NCBI GenBank assembly: GCA_005879255.1 | Contig: VBKY01000301.1 | Span: 1-10,621, forward strand | Length of the DNA stretch: 10,621 nt | Direction of reading: 5' to 3' | Source of the DNA: Deltaproteobacteria bacterium | GTDB taxonomy: Bacteria; Desulfobacterota_B; Binatia; UBA9968 | Shown: positions 1 through 5,186 of the stretch, one piece after another | How positions within the stretch are numbered: the stretch's first letter is position 1 | Layout: each line of letters starts with the position of its first letter | Translations under genes and position numbers: made by a program | The notes under the pieces: model-generated | What the model was told of the DNA's origin: nothing | The model's input: the letters and a program-made list of their open reading frames with translations, nothing else | Databases searched by the model: none

Positions 1-943
1 TGTTCGCTGCCCCCGGTCCCAAAACGCCGCGCACATCTCCCTTGCCGAATCGTTCTCGGTCCTTGGAGTCCTTGGCGCTTTGCACCGAGTGAGCATAAGC
101 CATCCATTGCGCGACGCCGCCGCCCGCCCCCGGCATGATGCCGACAAAAACGCCGATCACCGAGCAGCGAAAGACCAGCCAAAAATGCCGAAAAGTGTCC
201 TTGATGCCTTCCATAACGCCGCTGCGTAGGTTTTCCGCAGGTCCTTCCCCGGCAATGGAAGTGCCGCGCACGGCCAGATCGATGATTTCGGGAATCGCGA
301 AGATTCCGACCAGGACCGGAACGAAGTCGAGACCTTCCCAAAGGTACATTATGCCCATGTCGAAACGCAGCGAGCCGGACTGGCGCTCCTGACCGATGGT
401 CGAAACGAGCAGACCGAGGAGACCCATCGCGAAGCCTTTGATTTGTCCGCGCGCACCCGCGCCACTGAGAGAAGTGATGCAGGAAATGCCGATCACCGAT
501 AACATGAACAGTTCCGGAGAGCCGAAGGTAAGGACCAGCGGGCGCACGATGGGAATCGCGAGGGCCAGAGCCACTGCGCCGATCAGCGCGCCGAGCAACG
601 AGCTCATCAACGCGGCACCGAGCGCGCGGCCCGCTTCTCCCTTCTTGGCCATTGGGTAGCCATCGACGACGGTGGCGGCCGAAATCGCTTCTCCGGGAAC
701 GCCGAAAAGGACTGAGGTGATGTCGCCGGTGGTGGCGGCGACCGAATGCATACCCAGCAAAAACGCGAACGCCTCGGCGGGACTCATCTTGAAGATGAAT
801 GGGATCATCAAGGCGAGAGTCGCCGCGCCGCCGATGCCCGGCAGCAAGCCGACGCAGAAGCCGAGGCTCATGCCGACAAGCATCAGGCTGAAGGCTTTCC
901 ACTGCAGAACAAGAAAGAGACCGTCGATGAATGCGTCGAACAT
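1..943 (-). CDS. TctA-family tripartite tricarboxylate transporter permease (3' end cut off by the window edge)
   Basis: This is the large membrane subunit of a TTT transporter, which imports carboxylates delivered by a periplasmic TctC protein using an ion gradient. Reading down from the ATG at 943-941 gives 314 codons without a stop, so about 60% of a usual roughly 500-residue TctA is present. The N-terminus is very hydrophobic and carries the family's repeated glycine-proline signature twice: PGIGG at residues 35-39 and PGAGG at 271-275. Further hydrophobic stretches lie around residues 100-125, 135-150 and 195-215. An in-frame TGA lies four codons upstream, so this ATG is the first possible start; no good Shine-Dalgarno is visible. 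No tctB-like gene precedes it, and the nearest TctC gene is 1.9 kb away on the same strand. Family is certain; the substrate is unknown, with an aromatic or dicarboxylic acid suggested by context only. Confidence 0.93.
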   Translation of the reverse strand, partial: MFDAFIDGLFLVLQWKAFSLMLVGMSLGFCVGLLPGIGGAATLALMIPFIFKMSPAEAFAFLLGMHSVAATTGDITSVLFGVPGEAISAATVVDGYPMAKKGEAGRALGAALMSSLLGALIGAVALALAIPIVRPLVLTFGSPELFMLSVIGISCITSLSGAGARGQIKGFAMGLLGLLVSTIGQERQSGSLRFDMGIMYLWEGLDFVPVLVGIFAIPEIIDLAVRGTSIAGEGPAENLRSGVMEGIKDTFRHFWLVFRCSVIGVFVGIMPGAGGGVAQWMAYAHSVQSAKDSKDRERFGKGDVRGVLGPGAAN

Positions 944-1266
944 TGGGTTTGCTACTCATTGCCGCCGCGTGCGAGGACACGTCATTGAAATCGGTGACGG
1001 CATACACAGATAAGATTCGCGCGAATATATTGGATGACAAAATGCCAAGTCAAGGGACGCGGCAAGATCCCTCCCTGCGTTCGGGATGACAAATAGCCCA
1101 AAATGTCATTCCGAGCGGAGCGAGGAATCTTTCTCGATTTAAGATCCATTATAGCTTCTACGTGAACCATTGACGGCCTTTTTCCACCGCGAGCGCGTTG
1201 ACTCTGTCGGAGCGCCGATGTTAAGAGAATTGAAATTTTGCTGCAACGCGCAGAGAGGAACATTCT
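944..1266. other. Divergent intergenic region between the TctA permease and the LigB-like gene
   Basis: This 323-base gap separates two divergently transcribed genes, so it should hold promoters for both. The only strong structure is the long inverted repeat described separately. A TTGACT hexamer at 1198-1203 could be a -35 box for the rightward gene, but what lies 17 bases downstream (TTAAGA) is a poor -10. Open frames that cross this region are antisense shadows or translations of the repeat. I see no RNA gene here. Confidence 0.6.
1062..1133. repeat. Long imperfect inverted repeat (30-nt arms, 12-nt loop), dispersed-repeat type
   Basis: The left arm at 1062-1091 and the reverse complement of the right arm at 1104-1133 agree at 24 of 30 positions. 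The innermost six bases (ATGACA / TGTCAT) pair perfectly around a 12-base loop. The right arm contains the phrase TCATTCCGAGCGGAGCGAGG, a wording I know from non-coding dispersed repeats in many bacterial genomes. There is no T-run after either arm, so it is not a classical terminator. It could be a REP- or MITE-like element; mobility cannot be shown from one copy. Confidence 0.8.
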
Positions 1267-2070
1267 ATGGCGAAATTGGTTTTGGCCGCCGGCGTGCCGC
1301 ATCCGCCACGGCTGGTTTTCGAGATGCAGCAAGCGCCGGGAAAAACCAAGGGCGAAGCGTTGATGAAGCAGGTGCGCGAGCAAGTCGAGAAGACCGAACC
1401 CGATCTGATCATCGAAGTGGACAGCGATCATTTCGTCAATTTTTTCTACAACAATCTGCCGTCGTTCTGCATCGGCATGGCGGAGGAAGCTCAAGGCCCG
1501 CAGGAGACATGGTGTCCGATGCCGCGTTACACCGTGCGCGGCCATGTGCCGCTGGCCAAAGCCCTTTTCAAATACGGCGTCACTGAAAAGTTCGATCTCG
1601 CCGCGGCGCACGAGCTGCGTTTGGATCACTCTTTGGTCGTACCGCTGCACTTTCTCAATCCTGGCATGACACTCCCCGTCGTGCCGATTTACACCAACGG
1701 CTTCGCTGCGCCGTTGCCGCTGGCAACCCGTTGTTTGGCCTTGGGCCGCATGCTGCGCAAGTTTATCGAGGCGTGGGAAGGCAAGGAGCGCATCGCATTG
1801 ATCGCGAGCGGCTGTTTTGCCATGGACGTCGGCGGACCGCTACGAGGCTGGGTCGATAACGAGTGGGCAGAAACAATCTCGAAGCTGCTTGCGCGCGGTC
1901 AGTATCCGACATTGGCGCGGCGCGCCACCGAAGAGCGCATCAACGCCGCCGGAAACAATAGCGGCGAGCTGCTCAACTGGATCACGGTCGCCGGGGCGCT
2001 CGGCAACACCAAACCGCTTTTTTTGGAAGGCGACGAGGGCAACGGCTACGCGGTGTGGAAATTCGATTGA
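1267..2070 (+). CDS. Class III extradiol ring-cleavage dioxygenase, LigB-like catalytic (beta) subunit with altered active site
   Basis: This 267-residue protein belongs to the LigB family, Fe(II) enzymes that open catechol-type rings such as protocatechuate or gallate. Residues matching LigB landmarks by motif and spacing are His12 in GVPHPP (LigB His12), His55 in DSDHFVNFF (His61), His121 in LDHSLVVPL (His127) and Glu234 in SGELLNWI (Glu242). The catalytic His195 motif, normally GG-x-SHQ, reads SGCFAMD at 181-187, so Ala185 or Met186 stands where the acid-base His should be. The ATG is preceded by AGAGAGGAA at good spacing. A LigA-like gene follows 111 bases downstream, the reverse of the ligA-ligB order in Sphingobium. 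The protein is somewhat shorter than LigB (about 300 residues). Fold and family are secure; substrate, and whether it performs ordinary ring cleavage, are not. Confidence 0.87.
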   Translation: MAKLVLAAGVPHPPRLVFEMQQAPGKTKGEALMKQVREQVEKTEPDLIIEVDSDHFVNFFYNNLPSFCIGMAEEAQGPQETWCPMPRYTVRGHVPLAKALFKYGVTEKFDLAAAHELRLDHSLVVPLHFLNPGMTLPVVPIYTNGFAAPLPLATRCLALGRMLRKFIEAWEGKERIALIASGCFAMDVGGPLRGWVDNEWAETISKLLARGQYPTLARRATEERINAAGNNSGELLNWITVAGALGNTKPLFLEGDEGNGYAVWKFD

Positions 2071-2109
2071 TTTTTCTCTTTCAAATGGTTGAAACTAATC
2101 GCGTTGGGT

Positions 2110-2131
2110 CGCGAAGATTTCGCGAAGATTT
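2110..2131. repeat. Tandem duplication of an 11-bp unit
   Basis: CGCGAAGATTT occurs twice head to tail at 2110-2120 and 2121-2131 with no mismatch, in the spacer between the LigB-like and LigA-like genes. It may be a replication-slippage product. It directly abuts the hairpin repeat that follows. Confidence 0.85.
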
Positions 2132-2136
2132 CTCTG

Positions 2137-2171
2137 CTCCCTCGCCCGCGTGCGGGAGGGTAGGGTGAGGG
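2137..2171. repeat. GC-rich hairpin repeat just upstream of the LigA-like gene
   Basis: CCCGC at 2145-2149 and GCGGG at 2152-2156 form a tight stem, extended by CCCT at 2139-2142 pairing with AGGG at 2157-2160 around a two-base bulge. The tail reads TAGGGTGAGGG. This wording is familiar from dispersed intergenic repeats of many bacterial genomes. The element ends 10 bases before the LigA-like ATG, so its purine-rich tail is the only apparent ribosome-binding sequence at usual distance. A hairpin here could affect translation or mRNA stability of the second subunit; that is inference. Confidence 0.75.
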
Positions 2172-2181
2172 TCTGGAGACT

Positions 2182-2499
2182 ATGAGCGTCTATCAAGTTA
2201 ACAAGATTCTTTATCTAACGGATAACGACGTCGCGTTCCGTAAGCGCATGCAGGAAGAGCCGGAAGCCGTGCTTAACGAATTCACTCTCAGCAAAGAAGA
2301 GCGGGACGCTTTGACTTCCGGAGCGGTGGGGAAGCTATATCAAATGGGCGTCCACACTTTTCTGCTCAATCATTTATACCGATGGGAGCTTTTCGGCGTG
2401 AACCGGGACAATTACTTAACCCGGATCCGCGAAGGCATGGCTTATGACCCGCGCTTCGAGCAGGGGAACATGCCTGTCCAACGATTCATTAAAAAATGA
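2182..2499 (+). CDS. LigA-like small (alpha) subunit of class III extradiol dioxygenase
   Basis: This is a 105-residue protein of the LigA family, the small helical subunit that caps the LigB active site in protocatechuate 4,5-dioxygenase. Family wording is clear: a LSKEERDAL segment near residues 36-44, then GKLYQMGVHTFLLNHL near 50-65, matching the 'LyeLGvHpfLL' core, and a tail rich in Tyr, Arg and Phe. It is shorter than Sphingobium LigA (about 139 residues) but usual for free-standing LigA-like proteins. It lies 111 bases after the LigB-like gene on the same strand and is presumably its partner. The ATG at 2182 has a GGAG only three bases away, which is too close; the better purine block (GGGTGAGGG) belongs to the preceding repeat. 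It has no catalytic residues of its own, so function depends on the LigB-like partner. Confidence 0.86.
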   Translation: MSVYQVNKILYLTDNDVAFRKRMQEEPEAVLNEFTLSKEERDALTSGAVGKLYQMGVHTFLLNHLYRWELFGVNRDNYLTRIREGMAYDPRFEQGNMPVQRFIKK

Positions 2500-2522
2500 A
2501 GTTTGCAGCTATCCTGTGGTGG

Positions 2523-2589
2523 TGAACGGTTTGAACTCAGTGAAATTTTTGTTCAAGGCGGTGTTTCGTTCAAAGGTTCAAACCGTTCA
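2523..2589. repeat. TTCAA-rich inverted repeat with perfect 14-bp arms
   Basis: TGAACGGTTTGAAC at 2523-2536 is the exact reverse complement of GTTCAAACCGTTCA at 2576-2589. The loop between them holds further GTTCAA words at 2551 and 2568. It begins 24 bases after the LigA-like stop codon. The same vocabulary (GTTCAAA followed by CGTTCAA) recurs at 6017-6052, 7397-7422, 8521-8567 and 9666-9750, so it is one copy of a family within this window. Confidence 0.85.
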
Positions 2590-2603
2590 ATCACTGCGGC
2601 TTT

Positions 2604-2625
2604 GATTCCCCGCAGCTTGCTGCGT
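2604..2625. repeat. CGCAGC-TT-GCTGCG palindrome, copy 1
   Basis: CGCAGC at 2611-2616 and GCTGCG at 2619-2624 form a perfect six-base stem with a two-base TT loop. A second, diverged copy with the same flank (GAT, CCCCG, AGCTTGCTGCG) lies at 2750-2774. Similar elements are common between genes in several uncultured bacterial lineages, from memory. Confidence 0.7.
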
Positions 2626-2658
2626 AAAGAGCTATTCTCAGACCCCTTAGAGTCCGTC

Positions 2659-2683
2659 ATTCCCGAATGCTTCTATCGGGAAT
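2659..2683. repeat. ATTCCCGA / TCGGGAAT hairpin repeat
   Basis: Perfect eight-base arms, ATTCCCGA at 2659-2666 and TCGGGAAT at 2676-2683, flank a nine-base loop. The context GTCATTCCCG ... GGGAATCCAG is a widespread bacterial dispersed-repeat wording. It stands between the two CGCAGC-type palindromes. Confidence 0.75.
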
Positions 2684-2749
2684 CCAGAACGAGACCGGAA
2701 CTGGACCCCCGATTACCGCCTTTGGGATTAATTTGGCTCTCTATGTTCT

Positions 2750-2774
2750 GATGCCCCGTTAGCTTGCTGCGGGC
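2750..2774. repeat. CGCAGC-TT-GCTGCG palindrome, copy 2 (diverged)
   Basis: GCCCCGTTAGC at 2753-2763 and GCTGCGGGC at 2766-2774 surround a TT loop. The pairing is imperfect where GTT replaces GC. It lies about 50 bases past the TctC stop codon on that gene's strand and could slow transcription there, but no U-tract follows, so I do not call it a terminator. Confidence 0.6.
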
Positions 2775-2821
2775 TAGTTCATTTCGGAGTACTGATCGAG
2801 ATCAACTGTCACAAATGGCAA

Positions 2822-3835
2822 TTAGCTTTCGGCCTTAATGTATTTGCCCATTTCTTTCAAAGTCTCCGGCGTCTGATTGAGTAATGCGGTGAAATCTTTC
2901 TGCACCTGCTCGTGAGAAATGTACTGCATATCGATTTTCGCCTTCTTCGCTTCCGCTAAGAGTTCCGGATCTTTGAGCACTTTGGCAATAGCGTCGCGCA
3001 AGAGCGCCACGCGATCCGCAGGCGTGCTCGGCGCGGCCGCGAAAGCGCGACCTATGGCGAGCGGCAGGGCCTTGATCGACATCAAGGACTTTCCGAGCGG
3101 GCTCGTTGCCAAATCCTCGTCCACCGGCAGGTTTTCAAATCCTGGCACCGCCACCCGCCCGCGAACGAGCGGACGGACCGCGCCACGGTCTGCGGCGAGT
3201 TTGATCGTTGTCCCGAGTGCCGAATACGCGTCGACTTCCTTGCGCTCGACGGCCAGCAGAACGTCGCTGTTGGCCGGGTAGCCGGAGACCAGTTTTAACT
3301 TGAGCCCGGCGAATTCCTTCAAGAGCAAAGGAAAGTCGTGCGCGTTAGACCCCGGCCCGGTGGTGCCGGCGACCAGCTCTTTGTCGGCTTTTTTTAGCTC
3401 ATCGAAACTCTTGTAAGGCAGATCCGAGCGAATGGAGAACATCACGCCATCGGCACCCGAAGAGCCGAGCCACTGAAACTTACGCACGTCGAAGCGCACC
3501 TGTTCGACTTTGGAAAGCTGCGCGATGGCGACATTGGGATTTGCCGCGAGGATCGTCAAGCCATCCGGCTTGGAGATGTTGAAAACATTATTGGTCGCAA
3601 GCAGATGCGCCGCGCCGGGCACATGCTGCACGATGACGGCCGGTTTGCCTGGAAGATATTTTCCCAGGTGGTGCGCGACCACTTGCGCGGCAATCTCGAG
3701 GCTGCCACTTTTCGCTCCGATCGTGACTGTAATGGTTTTCCCTTCATAAAAGTTGGCTTGTCCCCAAAGCGGTCCAACCGAAAAAATCATCCACGCTACA
3801 CCACCGAGTGCTTTAAACATCCACGTCTTTTTCAT
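2822..3835 (-). CDS. TctC-family (TTT) periplasmic substrate-binding protein
   Basis: This 337-residue protein is the extracytoplasmic solute receptor of a tripartite tricarboxylate transporter: it binds a carboxylate in the periplasm and hands it to the TctA/TctB membrane complex. A signal peptide is plain: two Lys, a hydrophobic core at about 9-24, and a likely cut after GQA at residue 27. The mature part begins FYEGKTITV, with the family's VQHVPGA at about 69-75, where the ligand-binding loop lies, and ANPNVAIAQ further on. Length is normal for the family. The start is fixed by AGGAGG (3846-3841) five bases before the ATG. Its gene ends convergently with the LigA-like gene. The TctA permease gene is on the same strand but 1.9 kb further on, beyond the lig-like pair. 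Ligand unknown. Confidence 0.94.
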   Translation of the reverse strand: MKKTWMFKALGGVAWMIFSVGPLWGQANFYEGKTITVTIGAKSGSLEIAAQVVAHHLGKYLPGKPAVIVQHVPGAAHLLATNNVFNISKPDGLTILAANPNVAIAQLSKVEQVRFDVRKFQWLGSSGADGVMFSIRSDLPYKSFDELKKADKELVAGTTGPGSNAHDFPLLLKEFAGLKLKLVSGYPANSDVLLAVERKEVDAYSALGTTIKLAADRGAVRPLVRGRVAVPGFENLPVDEDLATSPLGKSLMSIKALPLAIGRAFAAAPSTPADRVALLRDAIAKVLKDPELLAEAKKAKIDMQYISHEQVQKDFTALLNQTPETLKEMGKYIKAES

Positions 3836-4019
3836 TTCTGCCTCCTGTTATAGATCTTTTAGACGAACAAAAACCGTCCGGCATGGCGGCCTGCGAGGTA
3901 TTTCGTCGTATGAGCGCCCGCGCAAACGTAAATGATTGGGGGTAATAGAGTCAAGACGTCCAGTGCTGTGGTAACCGATTAGCCATGGGCGCGGCGAGGC
4001 GTGATAGCAGACCTTAGAT

Positions 4020-4048
4020 TTGACAGCGGCGGGACCATCAGTTACGGT
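4020..4048 (+). promoter_or_regulatory. Possible sigma-70 promoter for the AAA+/VWA operon
   Basis: TTGACA at 4020-4025 is a perfect -35 hexamer. Seventeen bases further, TACGGT at 4043-4048 matches TATAAT at three of six positions, including the leading TA and final T. A transcript would start near 4055, which would exclude the upstream GTG at 4001 as a start for the ATPase and favour the ATG at 4103. Sequence evidence only; the -10 is weak. Confidence 0.35.
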
Positions 4049-4102
4049 TTTCAGAAATTTAGCAGGCAAAGCAGCAGGGTTGAGCTATCGTCGCAAACAC
4101 AA

Positions 4103-4990
4103 ATGAGTGACCTGATCAGACAGTACAAACTCGAAGAGTTCGTCGTTGAAAAGGAACCGTTTTATGTTGCAACAACCGACGAGGTGGAAATATTCGAAGC
4201 CGCCTACCGTCAACGGATACCGGTATTATTAAAAGGCCCCACGGGCACCGGTAAAACTCGGTTCGTCGAGTACATGGCGTGGAAGCTTGGCCAGTCTCTG
4301 ACAGTGGTCAAGGATCAGGCCAAGCGGGGTTCACGCGGGGCGCAGCTCAATGGCGCGGTGCCACTAGTGACCGTGGCTTGCCATGAAGATCTCACAGCGA
4401 GCGATTTAGTCGGACGCTACCTGCTCGACGCCAACGGCACCCACTGGATCGACGGCCCACTTACGCGCGCGGTCAAAGCCGGTGGCATTTGTTATCTCGA
4501 TGAAATCGTCGAAGCGCGCAAAGATACCACCGTCATCATCCACCCGCTGACCGATCACCGGCGTTTGCTTACGATCGACAAGCTTGGCGAAGTGGTCGAG
4601 GCCGCAGACACTTTTCTGCTTGTCGTGTCTTATAATCCCGGTTATCAGAATGTCCTCAAAGATCTCAAGCATAGCACGCGCCAGCGCTTCATCGCGCTGG
4701 AATTCCAATTTCCGGAACCGGAACGCGAAGCTAAGATTATCGCCCATGAATCCGGGGTCGAAGAAGAGGTTGCTCGGCAGCTCGCCAAGATCGGCCATAA
4801 GGTGCGTAATCTGCGTGAGCACGGGCTCAAAGAAGGCGCCAGCACGCGCGTGCTGATCTACGCGGGACGGTTGATCAAAGAAGGCATTGCCCCGCGCCGC
4901 GCGTGTCACGTCGCAGTTACCTGGGGAGTTACCGACGACCCGCAAGTGCAGCAGGGTCTCGACGAAGTGGTGGCGGCAATATTTCCTTAG
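4103..4990 (+). CDS. MoxR-type AAA+ ATPase of the CbbQ/NorQ family
   Basis: This 295-residue AAA+ protein belongs to the CbbQ/NirQ/NorQ family. Its hexamers work with a VWA protein to remodel or load metalloenzymes (RuBisCO for CbbQ, nitric oxide reductase for NorQ). Visible are Walker A GPTGTGKT at 45-52, the CHEDLTASDLVGRYLL block at 93-108, Walker B ICYLDE at 129-134, sensor-1 Asn178 in SYNPGYQ, and RQRF at 193-196 with likely arginine fingers, then the CbbQ C-terminal domain from about 200. Compared with Hydrogenovibrio-type CbbQ as I recall it, about 22 residues (67-88) are inserted after the Walker A helix. An alternative GTG at 4001 would add 34 residues not typical of the family, so the ATG at 4103 is preferred, although no clear Shine-Dalgarno precedes it. 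The VWA partner follows on the same strand. The client is unknown. Confidence 0.94.
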   Translation: MSDLIRQYKLEEFVVEKEPFYVATTDEVEIFEAAYRQRIPVLLKGPTGTGKTRFVEYMAWKLGQSLTVVKDQAKRGSRGAQLNGAVPLVTVACHEDLTASDLVGRYLLDANGTHWIDGPLTRAVKAGGICYLDEIVEARKDTTVIIHPLTDHRRLLTIDKLGEVVEAADTFLLVVSYNPGYQNVLKDLKHSTRQRFIALEFQFPEPEREAKIIAHESGVEEEVARQLAKIGHKVRNLREHGLKEGASTRVLIYAGRLIKEGIAPRRACHVAVTWGVTDDPQVQQGLDEVVAAIFP

Positions 4991-5010
4991 AAGAACAAAA
5001 CGAGAATTAA

Positions 5011-5039
5011 GCGCAAAGAACGCATAGAACGCAAAAATA
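5011..5039 (+). repeat. CAAAGAACGC-type repeat, copy 1
   Basis: The segment contains GCGCAAAGAACGC followed by a half-similar ATAGAACGCAAAA. It resembles the elements at 5092-5120 and, reversed, 5149-5176. All three lie in the 196-base spacer between the ATPase and VWA genes. Confidence 0.6.
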
Positions 5040-5091
5040 ATCTCTATTCATGATTAAGGTGCTAGCCAGAACAGATTGAAGCGAGCATTTC

Positions 5092-5176
5092 ACCGCGAAG
5101 GCCACGAAGAACACAAAAAGATTTAGGGCGTGGTCTTATCTTGCCCGACTTTGTGTCCTTTGCGTTCTTTGCGGCT
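5092..5176. repeat. Inverted pair of CAAAGAACGC-type repeats
   Basis: The left copy at 5092-5120 (beginning ACCGCGAAGG, ending AACACAAAAAG) and the right copy at 5149-5176 are imperfect reverse complements. The right copy read backwards begins AGCCGCAAAGAACGC and ends GGACACAAAG. The pair could form a stem with a 28-base loop. The right copy ends 10 bases before the VWA ATG at 5187, and no Shine-Dalgarno remains between. Translation of the repeat accounts for the apparent N-terminal extension of that frame up to 5130. Confidence 0.7.
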
Positions 5177-5186
5177 AATCGTTGCC

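Larger units (their letters stand above)
2500..2821. other. Convergent intergenic region packed with short inverted repeats
   Basis: This 322-base gap lies between the 3' ends of the LigA-like gene and the TctC gene. It contains at least four separate palindromic elements, listed individually, and no credible gene. The one open frame through it is a reading of the repeats with no Shine-Dalgarno. No stem is followed by a T-run on either strand, so transcription termination here can only be guessed. Confidence 0.7.

Noticed and set aside
135..1013. Rightward open frames across the permease gene and just past it
   Set aside because: They are antisense shadows of the TctA permease, whose own minus-strand frame reads through the whole left edge with clear family motifs.
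982..1650. Leftward 222-codon frame overlapping the LigB-like gene
   Set aside because: It is antisense to the LigB-like gene and its C-terminal part translates the inverted repeat at 1062-1133; no Shine-Dalgarno or family likeness.
2503..2751. Rightward 82-codon frame after the LigA-like gene
   Set aside because: It consists of translated dispersed repeats, has no ribosome-binding site and resembles no protein.
2523..2774. CRISPR array or tandem-repeat locus in the repeat-rich gap
   Set aside because: The elements are different palindromes with irregular spacing, not a regular repeat-spacer pattern, and no cas gene is nearby.
3847..3852. TATAAC on the minus strand as -10 box for the TctC gene
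   Set aside because: It directly abuts the AGGAGG, so transcription would start within the ribosome-binding site, and no -35 lies at 16-18 bases.
4001..4102. GTG start giving the CbbQ/NorQ-like ATPase 34 more residues
   Set aside because: The extension is unlike the family N-terminus, and a candidate promoter at 4020-4048 lies inside it; the ATG at 4103 gives the usual length.
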